64,000 nucleotides of DNA from Lihuaxuella thermophila (lineage in GTDB: Bacteria > Bacillota > Bacilli > Thermoactinomycetales > Thermoactinomycetaceae), in the NCBI RefSeq assembly GCF_900110165.1, contig NZ_FOCQ01000006.1:186001-250000 (forward strand). Direction: 5' to 3'. The notes beneath the pieces were generated by a model. That model was not told where the DNA came from and did no database searches. It saw nothing but the letters and a program-made list of their open reading frames with translations. The number at the start of each line of letters is the position of its first letter. Position 1 is the stretch's first letter. Below are positions 7,899 to 16,665 of the stretch, in pieces. The position numbers and the translations under genes are program-made.

Positions 7899-8789
7899 TT
7901 AATACCTCCTCTGCTGTTCCTCCTTGATCTCCGTCAAGAACTGCAGATAATTGTTGTAGCGGCCGGCATGAATTTCCTGATTCTCTACGGCTTCTTTCAC
8001 CGCACAGCCGGGCTCGTTCAAGTGGAGACACCCCCGGAAACGGCAACGGGCGGAACGCTCGCGCATCTCCGGAAAACAGTCGCTGAGCTCCTCCGGTTCA
8101 AAGCCTTGAAAGGTGAGCTGGCTAAATCCCGGCGTATCCGCCACCTGCCCTCCATTTCCCAAGGGGATCAGCTCCACCTGACGGGTGGTATGGCGTCCAC
8201 GCCCCAGCTTCTGGCTTACCGCACCCGTCTGCAATTTCCGGTCGGGTAGCAATTGATTGAGAAGCGATGATTTGCCCACTCCGGACTGCCCGGCAAACAC
8301 GGAGGTCCGCTCCGCCAGATATTTTTTCAGTTCATCGATGCCCACCTGCGTGCGGATACTGGTCGCAATGACCGGATAGCCGGCCGTCTGATAGATGGCC
8401 CGGATCCGTTCCACCTCACTGTCATCATCGACCAGATCCCGCTTGGTCAGACAGATGACCAGATCCAGCCCCGCCCGCTCCCCGTGCACGAGAAAGCGGT
8501 CGACCGGCATCTGCTGAAATTCCGGCTCCCGCAAAGAACAAACAACCACCGCCTGATCAACATTGGCGATGGGTGGGCGCAGCAGCTCGGTTTGACGGGG
8601 CTCGACGGAGGTGACAAACCCTTCGCCCGGCCCCGTCATTTCATATTGTACATAATCGCCAACCAGCGGGGTCAACTTCTTTTTTTTAAACTTAAATACC
8701 CCGCGCGCCCGGCACTGAATTTCTTCCCCTTCAGGCGAGCGCACGTAGTAAAATCCGCTGATCGCTTTGACGATTTGCCCAACAGGCAT
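7899..8789 (-). CDS. rsgA: Ribosome small subunit-dependent GTPase RsgA
   Basis: RsgA is a circularly permuted GTPase that checks maturation of the 30S subunit. Domains in the 296-residue protein are an N-terminal OB fold (1 to about 70), then the permuted G domain with TKRD (115-118, G4) before GQSGVGKSS (167-175, G1) and DTPG (218-221, G3), and a C-terminal zinc motif with Cys249, Cys254, His256 and Cys262. The frame is open to 8972, but the extension overlaps prkC; the ATG at 8789 has an AGGAGG site and matches the family start. It follows the prkC stop by about 10 bases. Confidence 0.96.
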   Translation of the reverse strand: MPVGQIVKAISGFYYVRSPEGEEIQCRARGVFKFKKKKLTPLVGDYVQYEMTGPGEGFVTSVEPRQTELLRPPIANVDQAVVVCSLREPEFQQMPVDRFLVHGERAGLDLVICLTKRDLVDDDSEVERIRAIYQTAGYPVIATSIRTQVGIDELKKYLAERTSVFAGQSGVGKSSLLNQLLPDRKLQTGAVSQKLGRGRHTTRQVELIPLGNGGQVADTPGFSQLTFQGFEPEELSDCFPEMRERSARCRFRGCLHLNEPGCAVKEAVENQEIHAGRYNNYLQFLTEIKEEQQRRY

Positions 8790-8799
8790 GGCATACCTC

Positions 8800-10536
8800 C
8801 TAACTTGATGAGTAAATGACCTCTTCACATTTAGAAAGCGGGTATCCCGGGATATTTGAATAAACCTTAACCGTTGCACCTTTCTCCACTCTTTTACCTG
8901 GTTCCGGTATCTGTTTATACATGGTAGCGCGCCTATATCCCGAACCACTGCCATCACATCTATACATCTCAAGTTTGTAGCCTAGTTTGTCAGTACCTTT
9001 TGCAATTTCTCTTTGAATAGATGTTTCAAATTCTCCGCGGTAATTTGGAACTTTTACACCACCAGCTCCTACATAAATGGTAAAGCTTTGGCCTTTTTCT
9101 ATTTTCTCTCCCGCAGCTGGTTCTTGTCTTAGAACTTCCCCTTCTTCACCAGGTTTAAATATTATCTTGGGTTCTGATAAACCATGTTTAGAAGCAAACT
9201 GTCTGGCTTGTTTCTCACTTTTGAATGCAGGCAAAGTTATACTTGTCGCATTGGCCTCCGTACCGCCGGTTTCATCTTCTCCGCCTTTTGAAATGAGGCC
9301 CCAAATCGCAGTAAAGCCCCAGATGCTTAACGAGCCGATCAGAATGATCGTAAACAGACCGAACAGTAACTTTTGCCACCAGGGCATGTTGGCCTGAACG
9401 TTTTCCAGCCAGATGACGGTGCGCTGGAATATGGTCTTATCTTTGTCATTTGGCAGGTTTCTTAAACGCTCCAGGTTGGCCATCGTCTGTTGTCCGATCG
9501 GATTCACCGGGCGCTGCGGTTCGTTGCGGACGCTGCCTGAGCGGATTTCGGGCCGCTGGGTTGGCGACTTGTAAGGAGGCGGCGTCTCCACCGCGGTGGC
9601 GACGGGAATTTTGCCTGTCTCATCATCAGCGCCAAGCGGGATCGTCTGGTAGGAAAAATCCTGTTGCGGCTGGCGGTGATTTCCCCAGTTCGCCTCCAGA
9701 CGGCGGTCGAGCCGAACCGCATAGACAATGTCCTGCATCATCGCCCTGGCCGACGAATAACGCATGGACGGGTCTTTCTCCAGAGCGCGAAGCACGATTT
9801 CCGCGACGTTGTCCGGAATCTCCGGGTTGAGCTCGCGGGGATCCTCAACCGGATCCTGCAAGTGTTTCAGCGCAATACTGATGGCGGAGTCTCCGTCAAA
9901 CGGGAGGTGACCGGTCAGCATCTCGTAAAATACAATTCCCAGTGAATAGATATCCGATTTCTCGCCGATGACGCCCCCGCGTGCCTGCTCCGGGGAAAAA
10001 TAGTGTACCGAACCCATCACCGAACCGGTTTGTGTGATGGTAGACGAACTGGCTGCCCGCGCGATCCCGAAGTCGGTCACTTTCACCCGGCCGTTCGGTC
10101 CCAATAAAATGTTATGCGGTTTGATGTCACGGTGAACAATCTGATTGTCGTGGGCATGTGCCAACCCGTCACAGATTTGCACAGCGATATTGGCCGCTTC
10201 TTCGACCGGCAGTGGGCCCCGTTCCTGGATATACTGCTTGAGCGTCGGCCCTTCCACCAGTTCCATGACGATATAGTGGGTGTATCCATCCCTGCCCACA
10301 TCATACACATTTACGATGTTCGGGTGGGACAAACTGGCTGCCGCTTGCGCCTCCCGACTAAAACGACGGATAAACTCTGAATCATTACTGAGGGATTCGC
10401 TTAAAATTTTAATAGCCACAAAACGATTCAGTAATAAGTCCTTCGCCTTGTAAACGACGGCCATTCCCCCGCCGCCGACACGGCTGACAATCTCGTAACG
10501 TCCCCCCAGCTTCTTCCCTTCCATCTGCATGGTCAC
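8800..10536 (-). CDS. prkC: Membrane Ser/Thr protein kinase with PASTA domains
   Basis: Hanks-type kinase that senses peptidoglycan through extracellular PASTA domains; in Bacillus it controls germination responses and cell-wall metabolism. In 578 residues: kinase domain about 13-275 (Lys43, HRD 135-137, DFG 155-157), a Pro/Gln-rich juxtamembrane linker, one transmembrane helix about 389-414, and two PASTA-like units about 433-490 and 494-560. B. subtilis PrkC has three PASTA units, so this ectodomain is shorter. The start is GTG at 10536, 6 bases after GGGAGG; ATG at 10530 is possible. The PASTA part (below about 9260) is visibly lower in GC than the kinase part. Confidence 0.95.
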   Translation of the reverse strand: MTMQMEGKKLGGRYEIVSRVGGGGMAVVYKAKDLLLNRFVAIKILSESLSNDSEFIRRFSREAQAAASLSHPNIVNVYDVGRDGYTHYIVMELVEGPTLKQYIQERGPLPVEEAANIAVQICDGLAHAHDNQIVHRDIKPHNILLGPNGRVKVTDFGIARAASSSTITQTGSVMGSVHYFSPEQARGGVIGEKSDIYSLGIVFYEMLTGHLPFDGDSAISIALKHLQDPVEDPRELNPEIPDNVAEIVLRALEKDPSMRYSSARAMMQDIVYAVRLDRRLEANWGNHRQPQQDFSYQTIPLGADDETGKIPVATAVETPPPYKSPTQRPEIRSGSVRNEPQRPVNPIGQQTMANLERLRNLPNDKDKTIFQRTVIWLENVQANMPWWQKLLFGLFTIILIGSLSIWGFTAIWGLISKGGEDETGGTEANATSITLPAFKSEKQARQFASKHGLSEPKIIFKPGEEGEVLRQEPAAGEKIEKGQSFTIYVGAGGVKVPNYRGEFETSIQREIAKGTDKLGYKLEMYRCDGSGSGYRRATMYKQIPEPGKRVEKGATVKVYSNIPGYPLSKCEEVIYSSS

Positions 10537-10559
10537 CTCGTTCCTCCCTTGACCCTGAG

Positions 10560-11312
10560 TTAAGATCTGGTTGACCTACCCGTATGTTTAAGAAGAATTA
10601 GGGATATATTATCTGTACCACCGGCATCCAGTGCCATCCGCAGCAAACGATCCGCTTTTTCCTCCAATGTCATCGTGGTAGAGGACAAGACCAAGCCGAT
10701 TTCCCGCTCGGCCACCATCGTGGTCAAACCGTCTGAACACAACAGCAATACATCTTCGCTTCCCCAAGGGGTATTGATCAAATCCACTTCAACTTCCTCA
10801 TTCGTCCCCACTGCCCGCACAATCATATTGCGCTGGGGATGGTTGCGCGCTTCTTCAGCCGTAATCTGGCCGTGTTTCCTGAGAATATTTACATAAGAAT
10901 GATCTTCGGTCAGTTGATAAAGACCGCCTTTATGCAACATATAGGCACGGCTGTCGCCCACGTGGGCCAACACCACTTCATTTTCATCCGCGATGGCAGC
11001 TACAACCGTCGTACCCATGCCCTGGAACTGGCTGTTCTGGGAGGCTAGAGAATAGACGGTTTCATTGGCTTTACCGACCGCATGCAGCAGCAAGTCGCTC
11101 TTTTCTTCAGTTGACGCATCCAGAGACTCGGCGCTTAACACTTTTTCAATCGTATCCACGGCTGTGCGGCTGGCTACATCACCGGCTTGATGCCCGCCCA
11201 TACCGTCCGCGACAATGGCAATGACAGCACCCGATTTTGTCTGGAGCAGTCCGATGCTGTCTTCATTGAGATCGCGCACCCGTCCGATATCTGTTCGCTG
11301 TGCCATCTCCAT
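10560..11312 (-). CDS. prpC: PP2C-type protein phosphatase, partner of PrkC
   Basis: Stp1/PrpC-type metal-dependent Ser/Thr phosphatase that reverses PrkC phosphorylation. The 250-residue product shows the PP2C motifs RVRDLNEDS (11-19), VADGMGGHQAGDVAS (35-49), HVGDSRAY, LCSDGLT and GGTDNIS. It lies immediately upstream of prkC with a 23-base gap, the standard phosphatase-kinase pair. The ATG at 11312 follows AAGGGG by about 9 bases; a second ATG two codons on is less likely. It is probably the first gene of the operon through thiN. Confidence 0.96.
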   Translation of the reverse strand: MEMAQRTDIGRVRDLNEDSIGLLQTKSGAVIAIVADGMGGHQAGDVASRTAVDTIEKVLSAESLDASTEEKSDLLLHAVGKANETVYSLASQNSQFQGMGTTVVAAIADENEVVLAHVGDSRAYMLHKGGLYQLTEDHSYVNILRKHGQITAEEARNHPQRNMIVRAVGTNEEVEVDLINTPWGSEDVLLLCSDGLTTMVAEREIGLVLSSTTMTLEEKADRLLRMALDAGGTDNISLILLKHTGRSTRS

Positions 11313-11424
11313 GTTCGGTTACCCCTTTCCCTTTCCGATGTGGTAACTGTGTTGGCGGTTCGAAGAGGAAATCACCGCGAATGTTGTTTGATACGGGATC
11401 AATGAGAATTGATATATGATCACA

Positions 11425-11448
11425 AGAAGAGCGAATCCCTATTCGCTC
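11425..11448 (-). terminator. Terminator overlapping the rlmN stop
   Basis: GAGCGAAT (11429-11436), a 4-base loop and ATTCGCTC (11441-11448) form an 8-bp hairpin. On the minus strand TTCTTGTG follows. The rlmN TGA lies within the stem. The T-tract is modest. Confidence 0.6.
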
Positions 11449-12505
11449 AGGACTCCATCATTTGGCTGTGTTTTGCCCTCAACTGCCCGCAGGCGGCATC
11501 GATATCGTGACCATGTTCACGGCGGATGGTCGTATTAATCTTGTATGAATCCAAAATCCGTTTAAATTCAAAGATTTGATTTCTTGGCGTACGGGTATAG
11601 TTCCTTTCAGGAACATAGTTGACCGGAATCAGATTGACCAGGCAGTTCATCCCTTGCAGGAGTTTACCCAGCTCATGGGCATGTTCGGCCCGGTCGTTTT
11701 TCCCTCCGATCAGGGCATATTCAAACGTCAGCCGGCGTCCCGTCTTCCTCAGATAGTACCAGCACGCATCCAATAATTCGGCAAGCGGGAATCTGCGGTT
11801 GATCGGCATCAGGCTGGAACGCAGATCATGATTGGGCGCATGCAGGGAAATCGCCAGCTTCACTTGCCACTCTTCATCGGCGAACCGGTAAATATTGGGA
11901 ACCACACCGCTGGTCGACACGGTAATATGGCGCTGTCCGATCTGGAGCCCTTTGGCGTCATTCAGGATTCGGATAAACGCCATTGTGGCTTCATAGTTTT
12001 CAAACGGTTCACCGGAACCCATCACGACGACCGATCGGACCCGCTCTCCCGCCTGATCCAAATATTTCTGGGCCATGACCACCTGTGCCACAATCTCGCC
12101 GGTCGACAGGTTTCGTTTCAACCCTCCCAGAGTGGAGGCGCAAAACGTACAACCGATGCGGCACCCCACCTGGGTTGTGACACAGACGCTGTTTCCGTAA
12201 TTATGGCGCATGATCACCGTTTCGATGGCATGGCCGTCATAAAGGCCAAACAGAAATTTGACCGTTCCGTCCTGGGATTGTTGTGTGGTAATCACATCAA
12301 GCGGGCGAAAACGGAAGGATTCGGAGAGTTCGGCACGAAGCGTTTTCGGCAGATTGGTCATCTCCTCAAACGACTCCACCCGTTTGACATACAGCCAATC
12401 CATCATCTGGCCGACCCGCCAACCGGGCTGATTCCGTTCTCTCATCCATTTCTCCCATTGCTCACCCGTCAAGTCATATACAAAGGGTTTCATTTGTGAA
12501 CTCAC
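11447..12505 (-). CDS. rlmN: 23S rRNA (adenine2503-C2)-methyltransferase, radical SAM
   Basis: RlmN methylates C2 of A2503 in 23S rRNA and A37 of some tRNAs. The radical SAM cluster motif CxxxCxxC is Cys115, Cys119 and Cys122 in QVGCRIGCTFC; the methyl-carrying C-terminal Cys is near residue 339 (DIDAACGQLR). About 352 residues, normal length. Several starts are possible: TTG 12508, GTG 12505 and ATG 12493. GTG is taken because AGGAAAG lies 5-7 bases upstream, but ATG with GGTGAG is also credible. In Bacillus rlmN directly follows rsmB; here about 7.5 kb of germination genes intervene. Confidence 0.95.
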   Translation of the reverse strand: MSSQMKPFVYDLTGEQWEKWMRERNQPGWRVGQMMDWLYVKRVESFEEMTNLPKTLRAELSESFRFRPLDVITTQQSQDGTVKFLFGLYDGHAIETVIMRHNYGNSVCVTTQVGCRIGCTFCASTLGGLKRNLSTGEIVAQVVMAQKYLDQAGERVRSVVVMGSGEPFENYEATMAFIRILNDAKGLQIGQRHITVSTSGVVPNIYRFADEEWQVKLAISLHAPNHDLRSSLMPINRRFPLAELLDACWYYLRKTGRRLTFEYALIGGKNDRAEHAHELGKLLQGMNCLVNLIPVNYVPERNYTRTPRNQIFEFKRILDSYKINTTIRREHGHDIDAACGQLRAKHSQMMES

Positions 12506-12586
12506 CAAAACTTTCCTGGAATAACGGGAATAAATACCATCAATCAGCTGTTCAAAACTTTCCTTATTATATCAGTACATCAGGAT

Positions 12587-12622
12587 AAAGAAAAGAGACG
12601 GAACAGGGAGTTTCTGTTCCGT
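12587..12622 (-). terminator. Terminator of the classical ger operon
   Basis: ACGGAACAG (12598-12606) and CTGTTCCGT (12614-12622) form a perfect 9-bp stem. On the minus strand it is followed by CTCTTTTCTTT. It lies about 40 bases after the gerC-type stop and separates the ger operon from rlmN. Confidence 0.8.
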
Positions 12623-12661
12623 TTGAAAACAATTTTAGAGAAAGCGATGTTGTTATCAAAG

Positions 12662-13795
12662 TTACTGGGCTCTCATGCCGATCCGGCGAACATTCACCTT
12701 GTATGAAACACGGATCGGGATGCGCGGATACTGCCGTTCCCATGCCATTTTTTTGAATGCAACGGGTTGATAAGCGCGGACATACCTGCCGACTTGGATG
12801 ATGTCCGCCTTGAAGTCTTTTTGTGACTTTGCGATGAGTGCCCTCGCTTTTTGTTCGTACACGCGTTCCAGACTTTCTCCGATCTCTGTCAGCATCTGCG
12901 GCTTACTTAAATCCAGATTACAGGTTTTTTCCACGATGGATCCTTCCAGTTCGAGATTTATATCGACAGCCGGCCTCCCGGACACCTTCACCTGTCTTCT
13001 GATTCCGTCAGGTCTGAAAATGATCGTTCCGGGCTGACCGGGACAGGGGGCGATGATCTGACTCCCCTGCTTTGCTTCGGCCATTTGCACCAGAGGGGTT
13101 ACCTCGTTATCCATTAACAAACCAACCATTCGGTCATTTCGAAAGACTGCAGCCCCGATCCACCGGAAAGCATCATCTTTTTTCTCTAAGTAATTAAGAA
13201 CAGGTGCCCGCTTCGCGGGGGTGGCCAACATAATCAACAATTTTCCGAGCGTTGTTTCAGCAATGTTTTCCCTTCGGGTCCCGTGTTTTAACATCTCCCT
13301 GATAAAGTCGGACGGGACTTGTTGCAGTTTGGTCTCGGTCGTGAGCACCTCTTTCGCTCTTCCTTTGACGACAACCGTCCACAATTCCCGGCGAATCTCA
13401 GGTTCCCGTCTAAAATGGTCCAGCACGGGGCTGATGCCAGCTCTGGCCATCTCTTCCCCGAACAAGACGGTTTGCAAGTTACCAAAAAATAAGGGCCGGT
13501 CCGATTGCCGAGCGATTTCGTTCAACGCCTCCACCACTGTTTTGCCCGTGCCGGAATACACTTGCACCGGATCCCCGCCACCGCCTCCTCCCCCGCCACT
13601 TCCTCCGCCTACAATATTCCTGGGGATGGGAACCTGGACGGAAATCTCCCACCCGTCGCGGGCCTTATCGATGCCCATCGATACGACCGACAATCTCTCT
13701 TCAATATCGACCCGATCCCAACAGCCGGGTATCAACAGACTGATGAGCGTGAGAAAAATGAGTTTACAGAGAAGAGGCCGGCGCATCCTTTTCAT
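12662..13795 (-). CDS. Germinant receptor C subunit, Ger(x)C lipoprotein
   Basis: GerC-type lipoprotein of a spore germinant receptor, anchored on the outer face of the spore inner membrane. The protein (377 residues) has a lipoprotein signal with lipobox IPGC (Cys25), then WDRVDIEERLSVVSMGID, the GerC N-terminal signature, and a C-terminal Ger(x)C domain ending IRVSYKVNVRRIGM. A glycine-rich insert (about 63-74, eight consecutive Gly) interrupts the first domain. The frame is open to 13855, but the lipoprotein signal begins at 13795; ATG at 13786 has a better-spaced GGGGG. It overlaps the gerB-type gene by about 30 bases. Confidence 0.92.
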   Translation of the reverse strand: MKRMRRPLLCKLIFLTLISLLIPGCWDRVDIEERLSVVSMGIDKARDGWEISVQVPIPRNIVGGGSGGGGGGGGDPVQVYSGTGKTVVEALNEIARQSDRPLFFGNLQTVLFGEEMARAGISPVLDHFRREPEIRRELWTVVVKGRAKEVLTTETKLQQVPSDFIREMLKHGTRRENIAETTLGKLLIMLATPAKRAPVLNYLEKKDDAFRWIGAAVFRNDRMVGLLMDNEVTPLVQMAEAKQGSQIIAPCPGQPGTIIFRPDGIRRQVKVSGRPAVDINLELEGSIVEKTCNLDLSKPQMLTEIGESLERVYEQKARALIAKSQKDFKADIIQVGRYVRAYQPVAFKKMAWERQYPRIPIRVSYKVNVRRIGMRAQ

Positions 13796-14930
13796 CCCCC
13801 TTCTTCTTCCGGATCCCGGCGATGCAGAGCAAGAGAAAAGGCAACGTAAGAGCAAGGATGAAAATAGCCATCCCTACACGGTTCGACCACTCAAACACTT
13901 CCTGAAAATTGCTCGGATACATGGCGATCATAAAGATAATGGGCACCAAAATCCAGGCCAGCGGTTTACTGTATCGGTCATGGAGCTTGAAAAAGTTAAC
14001 AATCATGTGCACCAAGGCCGCAAACAGATTCGTCATGGAGATATAAACAGTTGCCACCCAAATAGCGTAAATCCCCGACTCCAACCGTTCAAAAACCGCT
14101 CCGGGAATGGTGATCACTTTAGCCACCTCAACGAAGGGCCATATCGTCTGCATCAGCTCTTCTACACCAAAAACACTTAACGTGGTGATAAAGGCCAGAC
14201 TATATAAGAGAGAGATAATCGCCACCGCGGCGGAATGAGCGAGAAACGCCTTCTTCGGCTGCTGATAATATCCCCCGTATACCAGGGTAACTTCGAACCC
14301 CACAAAGGAAAACAACCCGACCATGATCCCTTTTCCGATTGCACTCCAGTCAGCCTGAAACAAAGGGAGCAGATTGGTGATCTCCCCTTTTTGAATCAGG
14401 CCGATCACGAGGAGAATCCATGGAACAAGGGTAAGCGGATAAACAAGTCCATTTAATCTGGCAATCACCCCCGGTGCCCTGCCGGCGGCAATCGCGCTCC
14501 CCGCAATCAGCGTCAAAATGACAACTTCCAGCGGAGTGTTTCTAAAAACAGCCGATAACAGGGCTTCCCCAAACACCCTGGCTGACGTGGAAATACCTAA
14601 AAGCCAAACTGCCGCAAACGCTAACAGAACGGGGATTCCCAAAACTTTCCCTGTCCGGTCGTCTCTCGCTGACCCCAGGATCTTGGGAACATACTCCTCC
14701 AATGACTGATGGGGAAATCTCCGGATCAGGTTGGCGATGACGGCGAGCAGAAACCAAATAATCAATGCCGATAGAAAGATGGACCAGATGGCATCAGGTC
14801 CGGCCGCTTGGGCGAAGGCACGCGGAAGGCTTAATATGCCGACTCCGATTACCGTTAATTGGATGATCGCCACGGACTGAAAGGGAGTGATGGTATGTTT
14901 GGAAGCATCTGTAGTTTTTTGGCGGGTCAT
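13764..14930 (-). CDS. Germinant receptor B subunit, GerAB/Spore_permease family
   Basis: Integral membrane B subunit of the receptor, of the APC-like Spore_permease family that forms the germinant-binding site. The 388-residue protein has about ten hydrophobic helices and opens with the family N-terminus ITPFQSVAIIQLTVIGVGILSLPR (about 14-37). The unwound, Gly-rich first helix VIGVGILSLPR is where ligand binds in known homologues. The start ATG overlaps the gerA-type stop as ATGA. It is the middle gene of an A-B-C operon. The specific germinant cannot be read from sequence. Confidence 0.93.
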   Translation of the reverse strand: MTRQKTTDASKHTITPFQSVAIIQLTVIGVGILSLPRAFAQAAGPDAIWSIFLSALIIWFLLAVIANLIRRFPHQSLEEYVPKILGSARDDRTGKVLGIPVLLAFAAVWLLGISTSARVFGEALLSAVFRNTPLEVVILTLIAGSAIAAGRAPGVIARLNGLVYPLTLVPWILLVIGLIQKGEITNLLPLFQADWSAIGKGIMVGLFSFVGFEVTLVYGGYYQQPKKAFLAHSAAVAIISLLYSLAFITTLSVFGVEELMQTIWPFVEVAKVITIPGAVFERLESGIYAIWVATVYISMTNLFAALVHMIVNFFKLHDRYSKPLAWILVPIIFMIAMYPSNFQEVFEWSNRVGMAIFILALTLPFLLLCIAGIRKKKGDEKDAPASSL

Positions 14931-16525
14931 CTTTGATCTTCCCTCTTTTCTCTCTCCATGTCTGGTTGTCTCCGTTCATTTTGCGGACGGAAAATGACCG
15001 GTCGTTTATTCATCCACTGCCAAGGTGCACGGAACAGGCTATCCTTGGAATCTTGTCCCTGAAAAGGAGAATATGGTGCCACATAGGGAACGCCAAACGA
15101 GCGCAGTTCCACCAGATGCAGCAAGATCAGCATCACCCCGATCATAATCCCATACAACCCGAACACCGTAGCGGCGATCATCAAGGGAAAGCGCAGAAGC
15201 CTCACCGAAATGGCGGCATTATAGCTGGGATTGGCATAAGAGCTGATCGTGGTAATGGCCACCACAATCACCATCGCTGGAGATACGAGGCCGGCCGAAA
15301 CGGAGGCTTCACCAATCACCAGTGCGCCCACGATTCCGATCGTCGGACCGATCGGACCCGGAAGACGGATACTGGCTTCCCTGAGCACTTCCACGCTGAA
15401 TTCCATCATCAGTGCCTCAACAATCGACGGAAACGGGACGGTGGAACGGCCCGAGGCCATGGCAAGCGCAAATTTGGAGGGAATCATTTCAGGGTGAAAG
15501 GAGGAAAACGCGATATAAAGTGCTGGCAAGAGCAGTGCCGCAAACAAACTGATCAAGCGGATCAAGCGCAGAAAGGTGGCGATCAGATAGCGTTCATAAT
15601 AATCCTCCGGGCTGTAGTAAAACTGGGTAAAAACAGCCGGAGCAATTAACGCATGGGGAGTTCCGTCCGTCAGTACGGCCACTTTCCCTTCCAGCAAATG
15701 GGAAACTACCGCGTCCGGACGTTCCGTATTCTGTAGCTGCGGAAACGGGGACCATATCTGATCCTGAATAAACTCTTCAATATATCCTGATTCCAACACA
15801 CCGTCAATTTCGATTCGTTTGATCCGCTGTTCCACTTCGTTCACGATTTTCGGATCAGCGACCCCTTCAATATAAAGAAGATTGACGACGGTTTTGGTCC
15901 GCTTTCCCAGCGAGAGCATTTTGATACGCAGGTCGGGATCCTTTAAACGGTGACGAATCATTCCAATGTTAAAGCTGAGTGTTTCCGTAAATCCTTCGCG
16001 GGATCCGCGGACCAAATGCTCCGACCGGGGCTCCCTTAAACTGTTATACCAGCCTTTGGAGCCCATAATCAGAGCGTTCTTATAGCCGTCGATGAACAGA
16101 ATCGTATCTCCGCTCAAAATCGCGTCAATCACCGATTTCATCCCGTCGGCCGGTTTCGTTTCACCCGCTTCGACGATTTTGTCAACCGCGGCTTTCCAGA
16201 GATCATCCATCGCATCTTTCGACTCTCCGATGGATACTAAGGGACGAATGATAAATTGATGGACGAGATCTTTGTTGACCATATCATCCAAGTAGACAAT
16301 GCCGGCATACCGGTCATCGGTCTGATCGATGATCAGCTTGCGGGTGATCAGATCATAGCTTTCTCCGAGCACCTTTTTCACATATTCAAGATTTTGGTCC
16401 AGATTTTCGTGAATTTCAGTATTTCCGACGGTTTCTTCCAGTTTTTGTTGATACCTTTCTTCCAGGACTTTGTTTTTCTTGCGATCTTTTGAGCGTCTGA
16501 TTATACGAAAAGACCCGTTTTTCAT
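14927..16525 (-). CDS. Germinant receptor A subunit, GerA family
   Basis: A subunit of the Ger receptor, thought to form the oligomeric ion-release channel. In 532 residues: basic N-terminus, soluble N-terminal domain to about 290 with GFTETLSFNIGMIRHRLKDP and LESGYIEEFIQD, then the membrane region with SFHPEMIP, GEASVSAGLVSPAMVIVVA and YANPSYN. It ends with the usual LVELRSFGVPYVAPYSPF and a polar tail. This is the normal A-subunit architecture and serves as an internal reference for the unusual divergent paralogue at 16666. The start ATG at 16525 has GGTGAT about 7 bases upstream. I found no good sigma-G promoter before it. Confidence 0.94.
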   Translation of the reverse strand: MKNGSFRIIRRSKDRKKNKVLEERYQQKLEETVGNTEIHENLDQNLEYVKKVLGESYDLITRKLIIDQTDDRYAGIVYLDDMVNKDLVHQFIIRPLVSIGESKDAMDDLWKAAVDKIVEAGETKPADGMKSVIDAILSGDTILFIDGYKNALIMGSKGWYNSLREPRSEHLVRGSREGFTETLSFNIGMIRHRLKDPDLRIKMLSLGKRTKTVVNLLYIEGVADPKIVNEVEQRIKRIEIDGVLESGYIEEFIQDQIWSPFPQLQNTERPDAVVSHLLEGKVAVLTDGTPHALIAPAVFTQFYYSPEDYYERYLIATFLRLIRLISLFAALLLPALYIAFSSFHPEMIPSKFALAMASGRSTVPFPSIVEALMMEFSVEVLREASIRLPGPIGPTIGIVGALVIGEASVSAGLVSPAMVIVVAITTISSYANPSYNAAISVRLLRFPLMIAATVFGLYGIMIGVMLILLHLVELRSFGVPYVAPYSPFQGQDSKDSLFRAPWQWMNKRPVIFRPQNERRQPDMEREKREDQR

Positions 16526-16599
16526 TCGTCATCACCACACGCTTAACTTCTCCCCAACCGCTTTAAAAAATACACGGGGAAAAGGTGAATACGGAAAAA

Positions 16600-16629
16600 A
16601 GAATAAAAAAATACACAGAACCCATATTA
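16600..16629 (+). promoter_or_regulatory. Sigma-G-like promoter for the fusion ger operon
   Basis: AGAATA (16600-16605), a 17-base spacer and CATATTA (16623-16629) closely match the forespore sigma-G pattern (TGAATA, 17-18, CATACTA). Its position excludes the long N-terminal frame beginning at GTG 16585 and points to the ATG at 16666 as the start. Confidence 0.7.
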
Positions 16630-16665
16630 AGGATAGAATTCACAGTGAAGGACGGCGAATCTGCC

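Noticed and set aside
16585-16665. N-terminal extension of the fusion ger gene from GTG 16585
   Set aside because: A sigma-G-like promoter lies inside this stretch and GGGGAAAAG is too close to the GTG; the ATG at 16666 fits the GerA N-terminus.
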